Source: Xylaria sp. FL1777
Taxonomy: Eukaryota; Ascomycota; Sordariomycetes; Xylariales; Xylariaceae
Direction: 5' to 3'
DNA: 64,000 nucleotides
Assembly (NCBI GenBank): GCA_022578965.1
Contig: MU400509.1
Span: forward strand, 186,001-250,000
Numbering within the stretch: position 1 is the first letter of the stretch; each line of letters begins with the position of its first letter. The notes under the pieces were generated by a model. That model was not told the DNA's origin and searched no databases. It was given only the letters and a program-made list of their open reading frames with translations. Shown here piece after piece: positions 50,032 to 62,500 of the stretch. Made by a program: the position numbers and the translations under genes.

Positions 50032-51372
50032 ATGTCGCTTTACCATGATTATCTCCGAAATACCGCTGTTAAGACCGACCGCCTTGAAGGCGTGTACAAG
50101 CCAAGCGAGCCCGTCCTCGTCTTCCGGCCGCTGACGCCGTGTTTCGACGAGATCGCCGTGCCGCGCTGGCACAAGCACATCGACCACGACTTCAGTACCT
50201 ACCTGCGTCACGCGCTGCGGCATTGGAGCGGGGAACGCCACCAGAACGACTACAAGCAGCGGGACTTCGAGCTCCATGAGCTAGCTCAGCAGGACATCGT
50301 CGCGGCAGCGATCAAGATCTGCATGCTCGAGACAGATAAGAGCGCGGATTTCAAGTTCACGTCACGGGCTGCAGAAGATGCCTTCATTACCTTGCTCGTC
50401 GCGTGTGCGGATGCAGATATGGCTGAAGTGAAGACCCTGAACGGAATCGTGCAGACGTTTGCCGGCTTCTCGGCGTTGACGACACCGCTGCTGCTGCAGA
50501 TCCTGGTGGCCGTGGCATTCAGCCACCACAACAATGCCCTCGTTTCGGACCTCCTGGCATGGTCCCCTCCACCACGACGCAACCTTTTCAATCTCAAGCC
50601 TCGGCGTGACGGCCCATGTAGCACGTGGCTATGGTCTCATTGGTTGTTCTCGGAGTCGGAGGGCAGGAAACCCCTGGGCGTCTGGGCAGCGTTACTTCGG
50701 GCCGGATGGGTGGCTCCCTGCGGCGACATGATGGAATTCGTCTACCGCGCGCAGGACAGCGCGGAGGAAGCCGCACACGCAATCTATATCTTCGAGCGTG
50801 TATTGGAGAGCAAGGCAGGCTTGCCGGCGAACCCGCTCACCACCATCGAGCAGACGGTGAAGATGGGTCCCCCGGCCGTTGTAGCACACATGCTTATCCG
50901 GTTACCGCACCGGAAAATCAAGCCGCGGCCGCACTTCCTGCTCAGGGATGCCGCGGCCAGAACTCGCGTGGACCGGCTCCGTGGGATGGTACCGCTTGAC
51001 GCCGGGATGTTGGAGGCCCTGCGGCCCATGGGGCTCGATGTCAACTCTCTCATCGATCCCAGGGGCAAGGCGGAGAGTGTCTCGCCGCTGGAGGAGACGG
51101 CTTTGCATGCTGCGACGTATCGTGGAAACATCGCGACCATAACGTGGTGTTTGAGAAACGGAGCGAGACCCACGAGTGATCGCTATGGAAGGTACCAGTG
51201 GGAGAAGGCGAGAGATAATAATAATAAAGAGGAAGTTTTGGCCTTGTATAAGGCTGAGGGCTGGGGAATCGATAGCGAGGCATGGCTGCTTGAGCATCAG
51301 AGGACGAATGCCAGTGCAAAAGAGCAGGGAAGTCTTTGTAAACTTAGGCGTAGGTTCTCGTTATTAGGTTAA
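50032..51372 (+). CDS. ankyrin-like hypothetical protein
   Basis: Single exon of 446 codons, stop TAA. Helical throughout; one clear ankyrin-type repeat near residues 355-385 (ETALHAATYRGNIATITWCL) followed by GARPT, and a weaker one after it. Residues 1-350 look like a helical solenoid with no known domain: several ACADAD, VAVAFSHHNNALVSDLL and LLRAGWVAPCGD segments resemble degenerate ankyrin or TPR turns. GC-rich third positions match a real gene, unlike its AT-rich flanks. It lacks introns although nearly all neighbours have them, which may mark a lineage-restricted gene. No signal peptide and no membrane segment. Possible roles such as effector or HET-associated repeat protein are speculation. 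Confidence 0.7.
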   Translation: MSLYHDYLRNTAVKTDRLEGVYKPSEPVLVFRPLTPCFDEIAVPRWHKHIDHDFSTYLRHALRHWSGERHQNDYKQRDFELHELAQQDIVAAAIKICMLETDKSADFKFTSRAAEDAFITLLVACADADMAEVKTLNGIVQTFAGFSALTTPLLLQILVAVAFSHHNNALVSDLLAWSPPPRRNLFNLKPRRDGPCSTWLWSHWLFSESEGRKPLGVWAALLRAGWVAPCGDMMEFVYRAQDSAEEAAHAIYIFERVLESKAGLPANPLTTIEQTVKMGPPAVVAHMLIRLPHRKIKPRPHFLLRDAAARTRVDRLRGMVPLDAGMLEALRPMGLDVNSLIDPRGKAESVSPLEETALHAATYRGNIATITWCLRNGARPTSDRYGRYQWEKARDNNNKEEVLALYKAEGWGIDSEAWLLEHQRTNASAKEQGSLCKLRRRFSLLG

Positions 51373-53062
51373 ATCTATGGCACATCATACTCTAGGCGCT
51401 GTAGTCTGTACTCTGTCTTTCAGGTCTGCAGATGTCGGCTATTTAGGGCCGGAGTATAGTGTTGTTCGAGGCAGTAGTTCTAGCAGCTCGTCCACAGAAT
51501 TCTATTAAATATCGCCGAGACCCTTCTTTTGAATGAAGAAGTTTAGCGTATCAACAAGATACTCCCTTGGTTTAAGATATTACCTTGACATAAGCAGTCT
51601 TCTTAGCTCCTTGGCTATCACCTCAAGAAGTCCTCTCTCCTGTACGGGTGAAACCCCTTTCTATTCAAATGAAGCTCAGTCTAGTCCAGGCTCAAGCTCA
51701 GGAATGTTCACAGCAGAGGTGCAGCCCAGATCTAGAGCTATCGATAGGCGAGTCCATTCAGCACAGAGATAATATCATGCAATGATTTCTTAGCAATGCT
51801 ATAATACATTCTCTCGGGTCATGAACTGCGAGTAGAAATTCTAGAAAGTAGATTTCGCAGTCCCTATTAATCACTGGAACCAAAGTGAAGAGTTGTAGAA
51901 CTAAAGGAGTTGTGGTACTGCCTATTAAAGATATTGTAACACACACTCCTATGAATCAATCTGGCACTTAAGGGGGTTTTGACGGGATCTTTCATCCTAC
52001 CACGGGTTTTCTAATGCTGCCCTTAATTTGACAAGTCTTATGAGTAAAGCAATTGAGAAAACACCCTCCTGGCCTCTCGACGATAAGACAGCCCAGTCCA
52101 CAAGACGTTCCATCTGCTGATTCTATTTCCCTGAGTGATAAGGTCGCAGGTAATTTTCCGAAGACTATTAGAAGTATCGACGGCTCTCCAATAGCGGCGA
52201 CCAAGAAATTTCGGGTTCATTGGGCCTTCGGTATTCTAGTATCATCGGTTGGTGAAACGCGATGAAATGCCACACTCGGCAGTCCGACTTAGTCCGTGGG
52301 ATCTTTAGCAGCTCGTCACACAGAGCCGACGTATGCCATGCCTCCTCATCCAACGTTTTTGGCGTTAAGATTATTGCATAACTCGTGTGCCGCTGGCGTA
52401 TTATAAGAAGCGAGAGTTTGAATCTGTCCCTGGTCGTCATCCGCTAGGACTACCCCAAGATGTGGTCTTAATTTTTAGAGACATTGCTTGAACTAGATAT
52501 GATATGGCTGTAATGGTAATGCTAGCTGCAACTTGCGAGTTAGAATCAAAGGTCTATTTCCTATTATGCTTCTCTAGGATATCTGCTTACCTGCGATGGT
52601 CGTATTGACTGAACGAGGTAAATCCGTCAACAGGGCCGCATGGCGTGAATCAGAAGCAGGGTATTTTGAGTATCACGATAAGCTGTACGAAATCCGACCA
52701 TTATAGGTATAAATAATAGTATTGTGTACATCTGCAAGTAAAACAACCACAAAAGAAAAGTTAGCTAACCTTGGAATTTCCCCAGGTTAACGGACTAGCG
52801 GCCGATCTAGGAATTCGCTAGGTAACGTGGACGGAATTCTAGCCGTCTCGGCGGCCTTTCTTATCTATGCTTGTGTTGCATTAGGACACATAAGGTGGGG
52901 ATAGGGTCAAACATGCATCCTGCATTATTAGATAAACGTCTGGTAGGAGAGTTATCTCGTGTCACAGGCACTGGCATATAAGAGACATGATGCAGAAGAG
53001 CATGTTCAAAATGATCCTCTACACATCCCTACCTTTCCTAGGAGACGTCGAACTCACCTACT
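51373..53062. other. intergenic, AT-rich, no recognisable gene
   Basis: 1.7 kb. ORFs at 51992-52440 on both strands overlap and have no family motif. No terminal repeats or transposase motif were found. The right end is the dihydropyrimidinase promoter. Confidence 0.55.
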
Positions 53063-54695
53063 ATGGACGAATACGATCTGGTGATTACGAATGGGGTTTG
53101 CGTAACTGCAGCTGATGTTGCGCCGCTTGACATTGCTATCAGAGATGAGAAGATCGCTTTACTCGCCCCTTCAGGTTTACTGAGCAAGGCACGCACGAAG
53201 CGCCTTATAGACGCCGAAGGGGGTTATGTCGTGGTACGATCCCTCCGCGCGACAGAGCCATTCCAAGCTAACTTGGAGATAGCCTGGAGGCGTTGATTGC
53301 CAGTATGTGTGCTTAATATGCGATCAGTCGCTTGAGTCGGAACAAGGCTTAGATGAACCTATCACTGACTACTAGTGCCGCCTATGCAGTGTCCACCTGC
53401 AGGAGCCTAGCATGTTCGGTAAGGGCTCATCAGCCGACAGCTACGAGACAGGGACGCGGTCTGCGATCGCTGGCGGTACAACGACTATCGTTGCTTTCGC
53501 GCCGCAACAGAAGAACCTGGAGTCGGTGCTAACAGCTTTGGCGAACACACACGCGCTGGCGCGGAACAACAGCTACTGCGATTACGGGTTTCATGTGTTG
53601 GTGGCGAACCCTTGCGAAAAGGCTCTATCGGAATTTGAGCAACTGGTCTCAGTCGAGGGTGTGACTTCGCTCAAGATCTACATGACTTACGAAGCACTGC
53701 AGCTGCGTGACAACGAAATACTGTCAGTGCTGCTGGCGGCACGTAGAAACCACATCTTGACTATGATTCACGCCGAGAACGGCGACGTCCTGGCATGGCT
53801 CACGGAGAAGCTCGAGGCCGCGAAACTTTTCGCACCCAAATATCACGGACACTCGCACGCGCCGATCCTCGAATCCGAAGCCACGAACCGCGCCATCGCT
53901 CTCAGCTCGCTCGTCGCCGACACACCAATTCTGCTAGTCCACGTTAGTGAGCCGGCTGCAGCGGCACGTATCCGGGCCGCGCAGACGGCGGGCCAGCCCA
54001 TATTCGCTGAGACTTGCCCGCAGTACCTGTTCCTAACGCGTGACGACCTCGATCAACCCGGCTTCGACGGCGCCAAATGCGTGTGTGCGCCGCCACCGCG
54101 CAATGCCGACGATCAGAAGGTCATCTGGCGAGGGCTGCAGAACGGCACGTTTGCCGTCCTGAGTTCGGACCACTGCCCGTTCCGATTCGACGACGCCGTG
54201 AAGGGCAAGAAGACGTGCATCACAGACGAGTTCCCGGTTGGCAAGTTCCGAGAGATCCCGAACGGGCTCCCCGGCATCGAGACCCGTCTGCCGCTGGCTT
54301 TCTCGGCGCGCAAGTTGGAGCTGACGAAGTTCGTCGAGGTCACCTCGACCAATGCCGCGAAGCTTTACGGTCTGTACCCGCGGAAGGGCGGGATACTACC
54401 GGGGGTGTCGGATGCCGACTTGGTGGTTTGGTATCCCGAGGATAGGCTGGGTGAATTCCCGTTGGCGAACGATCTCTTGCATCACGACGTGGACTACACG
54501 CCGTATGAGGGCCAGGTGTTGCGCAATTGGCCGCGGTACACCATTCTTAGGGGAAAAGTGATATGGGATCGCGACGAGGGAGGCGTAGTGGGCGAGAAGG
54601 GCTATGGCCGGTTCTTGAAGCGACAAGAGAGCTCGCTACATGGGATATGGAAGACGGTTGAGGAGGAGGGTCCGTTTGATCTCGAGAAGCTATAG
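53063..54695 (+). CDS. pyd2: dihydropyrimidinase / hydantoinase
   Basis: Zn-dependent amidohydrolase that opens dihydrouracil to N-carbamoyl-beta-alanine (or hydantoins). Exons 53063-53233, 53283-53302, 53390-54695 give 498 residues. Ligands of the binuclear metal site are all present: HVH at ~64-66 (PGGVDCHVHLQEP, rebuilt across three exons), carbamylated Lys at ~158 (SLKIYMTY), His at ~191 (MIHAEN), His at ~248 (LVHVSE) and Asp at ~324 (SSDHCPF). The 20-nt middle exon carries PGGVDC. Domain length fits the family. Hydantoinase versus dihydropyrimidinase cannot be separated from sequence alone; the pyrimidine genes nearby favour dihydropyrimidinase. Allantoinase fits less well. Confidence 0.9.
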
Positions 54696-55767
54696 ATGCG
54701 TGCTACTCGTGACATCGATGTATCGCGCTATTTTAATTAAGAGTATGAGAAAGTCAACTTCAATGTTCAAAGTTTCTACCTGCCTACCGTAAGGTGAGCG
54801 CAGAATAAGTTAGTTTCCCAATATGGTATGTCTCTGGGGATTTGCCCAATGAGAGGCGTCGATATCCCCACTAGCTCGGAATTTATGTGTCTCCCACCCC
54901 GCCCCCTCCAACCAGAAACAAAACTGATCAAGTGCTTTATTCTTATGGATTTTTTGTTTGTTTTCTGGGGATCATTTTCGGGCGTTATTATATTTATGCG
55001 CATATTGTGTTGTTAATAGCGACTTATAAAGTAGCGATAAGAATTGAAGTGGGCCTTTGGGTGAAGGAAAGGTATTGGTACCGGACCGGACGTAATTCCT
55101 TTGGGATAGGTTTTACGTACTTCAAGGTAGGAATGCTTTTGAGACGAGCAGTATTATGATTTGAAAATTACTGCGGAAACTATGACTAAATGCCACACCC
55201 ATTTTCAACCATCATATTATTCTTTTGAGGAAAGGTCGAGGCCAATTGATTGAGATTCAATAGTGATAAACGCTCCTGAAATGTATTGTAGTAGGTAAGT
55301 TATACATGACTGAGGGGTTCGAAAGAGGGGTCAGAAATGTTTAGGAAAAAAAGAACTTGCAGCTAATGCAAGCGTTAAGTACCAAAAATTGGGCTCCTTT
55401 ACTCGGTAGCGCTCCCCACAAACAGTACCATCAATCCCTTACAGTATTTTTTCCTACTGCGTAGATATCTTACCTAGCGTACACTACCTAATTCTCAGCA
55501 GATTAACCGAGTACAAAAAATAATTATATAAACTTGGTTTAACTATGTATTCCTATCGTGTTCACTATATATAGGGAATTACCTACTATATAGCACCTAG
55601 GTAGAATAGGTACTTAGTTCTACTATACAATATATACCTACCTGTCTATGATACAGGCACTATAAACGGGTGGCCTATGCGGGTTAGTGGAGACTGCAGG
55701 TTGGCAGCTTCCGTGGTTGGTACCCCACCTCTGCGCGGCTTGGGGTTTCACTCAATTGCTGTGACTC
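54696..55767. other. intergenic between PYD2 and ValRS
   Basis: No gene. TACCTA/TAGGTA words cluster at 55560-55650, about 120-200 bases before the ValRS start. Confidence 0.6.
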
Positions 55768-58700
55768 ATGGCTCGTTCGCTTTTAACAGCAGCAAATTTC
55801 CTGCCACAGTCAATGTTGGCCCTTGGGCGTTGTTCAAGACCGACACTTTTAGGGAGAACACCACGCCTGAACAACATCCTGAAAATGGCGGCTTCTAAAG
55901 CGCAGCCGCTGTCCACGCTCGAGCCCTTCTCGGACCCAACCACACCCGGCGAGAAGAAGGTGCTTCAGTCCTTCGACCACGCCCATTTCAGCGCCTACAG
56001 CCCCAGCGCCGTCGAGTCATCGTGGTACCAGTGGTGGGAGAAGTCGGGCTTCTTCCAGCCTCAGCAGCCGAGCGCGGGCTCGCCCGACCCCTTCGTCATC
56101 CCGCTGCCTCCCCCCAACGTCACCGGTGCCCTGCACTGTGGCCATGCCCTCGCCAACACCATACAAGACGCGCTGGTCCGGTGGAATCGGATGCGCGGAG
56201 TGCCCACGCTGTGGGTTCCCGGCTGCGATCATGCCGGCATCAGCACGCAGTCTGTCGTCGAGAAGATGCTCTGGAAGAAGGAGCAGAAGACCCGGCTCGA
56301 ACTTGGCCGCGATGCCTTCACCAAGCTCGTCTGGGATTGGAAGGACGAATATCACCAGCGTATCAACAACGCCCAGCGACTCATGGGCGGTTCCATGGAC
56401 TGGTCACGCGAAGCCTTTACCATGGATGAGAATTGCACCCGCGCCACTATGCAAGCCTTCTGTACTCTACACGACGAAGGCCTTATATATCGGTCAAATC
56501 GCCTAGTCAACTGGTGCACAAACCTGCAGACGGCCTTGAGCTCGCTCGAGGTCGACAACAAGGAAATTTCCGGCCGTACCTTGCTCGACGTCCCAGGCTA
56601 TGAGAGAAAGGTTGCTTTCGGCGAGATGACCTATTTCCGATATCCCATTGAAGGCACCGATTTGTTTGTTGAGGTTGCCACGACAAGACCTGAAACCATG
56701 TTAGGCGATACGGGCATCGCCGTTCATCCCGACGACAAGCGCCATGCTCACCTTGTCGGCAAGTATGCGCGTCACCCCTTCACCAACCGTCTCCTCAAGA
56801 TCGTGGCAGACAGCTACGTCGACCCGGAACTTGGAACTGGTGCCGTTAAGCTTACGCCCGCTCACGATTATAACGACTACCAGCTGGGGAAGCGCCACGG
56901 GTTGGATTTTATCAATATCTTGAACGGGGACGGTACAATGAACGAAAACGCCGGACCCGCTTTTCACGGCCAGAAAAGGTTCGATTGCCGATATAATGTC
57001 GTCGAGGAACTAACCAAGCTGGGCCTCTTCGTCAAGAAAGAGTCTCATGCTATGACGATACCATTGTGCGAGAAGACGCGTGATGTGATAGAACCCTTGA
57101 TGATGAAACAATGGTGGGTTAAGATGGAGGATATGGCAGCTGAAGCTCTCAAGGTGGTGGAAGACGGGAGGATTAAGATGGCCCCTGAAAGTGCCAAGAA
57201 GTCATATCAGCGGTGGCTCTCAAGCATCAACGACTGGTGTGTTTCGCGCCAACTATGGTGGGGTCATCGTATACCTGCGTATCGTGTGATATTCGAGGGT
57301 GAAGAAGAATCGGCTGAGGATGACGATTCTCACTGGATCGTTGGCCGAACGCCAGATGAGGCCCAAGAGAAGGCAACGTCTGCATTTCCTGGAAAGCAAT
57401 TTCGCCTGGAGCAAGATCCTGACTGTCTCGACACCTGGTTTAGTTCGGGGCTATGGCCAATGGCTACTCTCGGATGGCCCGCAAAGACTCCCGATTACGA
57501 AACATTCTTTCCCACTAGTTTGCTCGAGACGGGCTGGGACATTAGTAAGTTATTTCGTCTACTAAGTAGCCACCTATGGAAACTAGACACACACATGTTA
57601 TTTCAAGACATGGGGTCTTCTGAATCACACAAAGGCTAATTAGAGATGCAGTGTTCTTCTGGGTTGCCCGTATGATCATGCTTAGTCTGAAGCTGACGGG
57701 CGAGGTGCCTTTTAGAGAGGTCTACTGCCACAGCTTAATTCGAGATTCTGAGGGCCGAAAGATGAGCAAGTCATTGGGCAATGTCATCGACCCTCTAGAC
57801 ATCATTAATGGCATCGAGCTCAATTCGCTCCATGCTAAGCTCCTGACAGGAAACTTGAAGGAGACGGAGGTTGCTAGAGCGACTAAATACCAGAAAACAG
57901 CATTTCCTAGCGGGATTCCTGAATGTGGTGCCGACGCTTTGAGGTTTACCCTTCTCTCATACACCACCGGCGGCGGCGATATTAACTTTGATATTAAAGT
58001 TATGGCAGCTTATCGACGGTTCTGCAACAAGATTTGGCAGGCGAGTAAATATGTAATGGGTCGCCTACCAGAAAACTTCAAACCTGTCGCCCATCTCGAC
58101 GTTGCCAATCTTTCAACGCCTGAAAAGTGGATCATCCATCGCATGAACTCTGCTGTTAGAGATCTAAATGAGGTATTGGCAACCAGAGAATTCTCAAAGG
58201 CAACCCAAATTGCTCATCGATTCTTTTATGACGAATTGTGCGACGTATTTATCGAACACAGCAAAGCTTTGCTGACTGCAGGAAACGCGAGTGAGCAGGA
58301 CAGCGTGCAACAAACTCTACACAGGGCTTTAGATGTTGCTCTCAGGCTTCTTCACCCATTCATGCCTTTTATCACCGAAGAATTGTGGCAGCGTCTTCCG
58401 CGGGCACCGTACGAGAACACAACCTCAGTCCCGCCGTCTATCATGCTGGCGCCCTTCCCAACTCCAAACGACGCTCTATACTTCCCTGCGGAAGCTGAGT
58501 CCTACGAGCTTAGTCTGCAGTGCACTCGGGCTATACGCTCGCTAGCTGCCGAGTATAACATCAAGACCAACGGTGTTGCATTCATCAAAGCTACCGATGA
58601 AGCCTCAAGCGCAAGCATCACAACGCAGATGGCCTCCATCAAGACACTGTGCGGCAAGGTTCTTGCAGAACTTTCACTTCTCGGCCCGGGAGATGCTGTA

Positions 58701-58988
58701 CCTACGGGCTGTGCCGTATTCGTCTTGACGAACAATATTATCCTCCTCCTTCAAGTCGCTGATCTTATCTCGGACGTAGATGTTGCCATAAAAAAATTGC
58801 AGGTAAAATTGCAGAAAAAACAGGTTTTAGTCAAGAAACAAAAAGATTTGATCGCCCGCGATGGGTTTGGCAAGGGCAGCGAGGTTGTGCAGGCCGCCGA
58901 GCGAGCGAAGCTAGACGAGGCAAACACCGCAGTCAACAATTACGAGAGGACAATGGAGGAGTTTGTGAAACTGAAGCTGAAAGCTTGA
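55768..58988 (+). CDS. vas1: valyl-tRNA synthetase (cytosolic and mitochondrial)
   Basis: Charges tRNA-Val. Exons 55768-57544 and 57652-58988 give 1037 residues. Class I signatures are HCGH at ~123 and KMSKS at ~629; the CP1 editing domain includes [13 protein letters not shown]; the tRNA-binding Trp motif is WDIMFFWVARM, joined across the intron; the C-terminal Lys-rich coiled coil ends in LKLKA. The first 39 residues ([11 protein letters not shown]..., several Arg and one Lys but no Asp/Glu) resemble a mitochondrial presequence, and a second in-frame ATG is at 55885. The first ATG has C at -3, the second A at -3, which suggests leaky scanning to make the cytosolic form, as known for yeast VAS1. 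Confidence 0.95.
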
Positions 58989-59567
58989 TCTGGATAGGCC
59001 ATGATTCCAGTCTTCTTTGACACGACGTGAGAAGACGCAGACACCGTCAAAGATTAAATGACAGCGTCATTGCACCGACTACAATGTCACAATATGTTGT
59101 TAGAGGCTTCCTTCAATCTGCATACTCTGCCGGCCTTTGTAGTTTCGGCCGCTATCACTAGATAGAAAGTACAGGAGAAATAAGGTGGAAAAATAGCTCT
59201 GCTACATTTGGTAGTAGCGTCATGTGCCTCGTAGTAGAACAGTTTATGATAGATAGGTTCTATATATTCTATCAAAGCTTAAACGCAATTCGGACTCGCA
59301 AAGACAAGAATACATCATATGTAATTCATAGGTAGATTGAGCATAATCATACATGTCTGCTGTCAGCTTTTCTGACAGCCGTTTTTGTTCCGTAGTGTCT
59401 CCCACAGTTCTTGTCCCCTTCTGGAGCCCCTGTGATCATCCCTGATTGTGAAACCTATCAAAACGCCGCACATAACGCACCTGGAGACGCCGTCGCACCC
59501 GAGCTCAACATGTACAACCGAAACCGAGAACGAATAATAAACACCGAAGGAAAGAATTAATTATGGA
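58989..59567. other. intergenic, convergent ValRS and TRA1 ends
   Basis: 579 bases; no gene seen. Confidence 0.6.
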
Positions 59568-62500
59568 CTATAGATATGGCATCCAGAGTGCATCGCACTG
59601 GGCCAGATTCATCGGGTTCACGGCTCTGGCGATGAGGTCGATGACTGTCTGATTCGCTGGAAGGCTCCCAACAGGAGGCTGAGCCAAGCTGAGCGCACGT
59701 TTGACAACCATGTCGCAGTTCGTCTGAACAGTCTCGCGCAGCTGGGTTTCGTTGAGATGAATAGCACGATGGCTGCTGGTGAACCAGAATATCACCTCGT
59801 CCCGTACAAGCAACGTCAATGCATGCTCAAGCTCAAACTCCGGTTCTGTGAGGCAGCGGGCAATCGCCATGATCGAACAACTGAAGATGCCTTCAGTAGC
59901 CAGCGGACCCATTAGGGTTTGCAGGTTAGGAGAGAGACGGAAGGGTACAGGTTCCGGGTTGTGGAAAAACGGCTTGCCGACGGCCATGCACGACATAAGT
60001 TCAGACCCCCAGATCTTCCCGGAACTCCGCGCGATATTCATCTTTGAAGGGTAACGTATCGTCATGTAGAGGATGTACGTCATGAAAGTGAGTGCAGATA
60101 GCTGGTATGAAAACCGCCGGCGGAACAGCCAGAAGTCTGAGTATTCTGGGAAGATAGACTGGAAATACTCTAGCGCCACAGTGTGAGGCACCCACTTCTC
60201 TTGAATAGCAGTGAAAACCTCAAGGCGGGCTGTTGTGGTTGAATCAAGTGGTTTCTAAATAAGATAGTTAATTGATGAATGCGGAAATAATTCTCAGGGA
60301 AAACTTACAGTTCCTTTTGCTTCAATAAGTCCCCTTAATTTCTCCATCGTGAACATCACCGGCTCGTCTTTCACCATACCATTACGTCGACAGTGATCTT
60401 CATAGACACCCTGTAGAGTGATGTATGAAGTATCTTCTTGTACAATCCTGATATGAGGCGCGAGCGGAATCATTAGGGGTACTGTAAACTGCAAATCACG
60501 TCGACGACTCTCCTTTTTCTTGGCTAAAGTCTGGTTCAGATGTCGGAAGAGTTGTAGAATTCTTTCTTCTCGGCGGCAATGTCGAGCAGCGGGATGCTGT
60601 ATAGCAAATGGGTGTATGCTTCCATCGTGGCCACGTATCTTGAGTCGACGGTGAGATCCGCCTATGGTCCTCACAAGGTCCACATTGGGAAGGAATCGAT
60701 CGATGCGGATAAAATCTTGGTTTTTGTCTTTGTGCTGTAGATACTGGCCGGGGATTTCGACATCATCGAATTTAAGATAGCGAAACTCACTGAGATGTCG
60801 GGAGTAAGATTCAAGATAGGCAGTTGGATTCCTGAGATCGAGTTTTGCCTCGAATTTATCACGCCATTTTCGGAGCTTGTGGATGTATTCATACATCGTG
60901 GGTTTAACGGTCACAAAATCCGCTTCAAACGACTTCTTGATGTGAGCCGGGAGGATTGTCTCTGCAAATCGTGTGATATTGGTCTCCGTTGCAGGTGGTA
61001 ACTTAACATCTTTAGCATAAGAGGCTGGCATACGGCTAACATAAGCTAGACCATCATTGAGAAGTGCGACGATGAGCCTGTATGCATCTTCATCAGGCGG
61101 ACACTTGAAATACTTCTGGATTTGATCGACCATGGTTTCCATGGATAGAGCGAGAAGAGGGAAGGCTGTCTTCAGAACAGACATGATCTCCTCGGTCAGC
61201 TCCCAAGGTGGCTTCTTTTGACCAGCTCCATCTTTGGCTAGTTGTGCTTGCTGCTCACTATTAGACGCAGGAGTCGCACTGTTATTGTTGGGTCCATTTG
61301 CTTCGGATGACTCCGTCTTAGGCTGCACAGTGTTATCTCCGTTCGATGTTTGTGGTCGGGATGATGTTTCTGTTTTGGTTTGAGGATTTTCCTGCTTGGT
61401 CTGAGATGGGGAGCTGCTAGGCTTTCTATTCGCCGCAGCAGATTGAGCGCGTTGTCGTGCCTTCTCTTTAGCCTCCTGGTTTTTCTTGATCATTAACATA
61501 TCTTCCCGGTTGGTCCTGAGCTGGAAGTACAGGGATTGAGGATAAGCCTTAGCAATTTTGAGCAGTATCCCGTGGACCTTGGGTGCTTCCTTGTGACCTA
61601 GGCCGGTCAACAGTTGTGGAATAAATGTAATCCAATACCAAACCGGAGTTTCTCCTTTGTGGTCGTCAAAGCCTGCTGCTATCGTTCCATTGGAATCATC
61701 TAAGCTCAGCAGCCACAGGATGCGTGCGATCAACTTCCGAGCTTTGCTGCTCTTGTAACTACCAATCGCCTGAAGATATGAACACACGGCTTGCCGGGCA
61801 GAATTAGTATCCGATGGATCTGTCTTAAATTTTCGATCGTTGAAGTAACCCCATTCAGCCCAAGCCTTGGCTTTACTGATGTCGTAGTACAATGCTGTCC
61901 CGTATGCCCCGTCAGCATCAGCATGCTGCCCAAGCCTCTCAAGAAACATGCCCTTGAGGGTATAGAATTCGGCCTTCTGCTGATTATTGAAGTAATTAAG
62001 GTTCGTATTGTTAATCACATCTAGACCAGTCGAAAGCTCATCGGGGTGCTCATAATGGCATCTGGCCTGCTCTCGCAACTTCAGGAAAGCCTCTTGAATC
62101 TCAATATTTGGAAGTGTATAAATACGACTGAGATGGGTTATGCAGACTTCGGCAAGATTGTGTTTCCGGGCAACATGTGCAAATCTGTTGATTATCCATG
62201 CTGTTTCATGGTAGCCGCGGTATGCGAACGAGGCTCCATTTGCGTTCTGACCTTGTGGTGGTAATAGTGGTAGGTAAGTGCTGTTAATCATGCCGAAGAT
62301 ATGCTGTCGCCAAGTGACCAGATCTTGCCAGTCAGTGATGTCATCCCAGGTGTTCGGCAGACGGTCTCTCCAGGCCCCAAGGAGAAGCTTTAATTCACCA
62401 GACTTGACGTCTAGGTTGCTTTGATTCGTATTGGCCAAGCTTTGACATATGACACTAGCATCATTAAGTTCCACTAACTGCTGAAAGTTATGTAACATTG

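Noticed and set aside
55310..55335. GGGTTCGAA resembling a tRNA B box
   Set aside because: No paired acceptor or anticodon stems around it.
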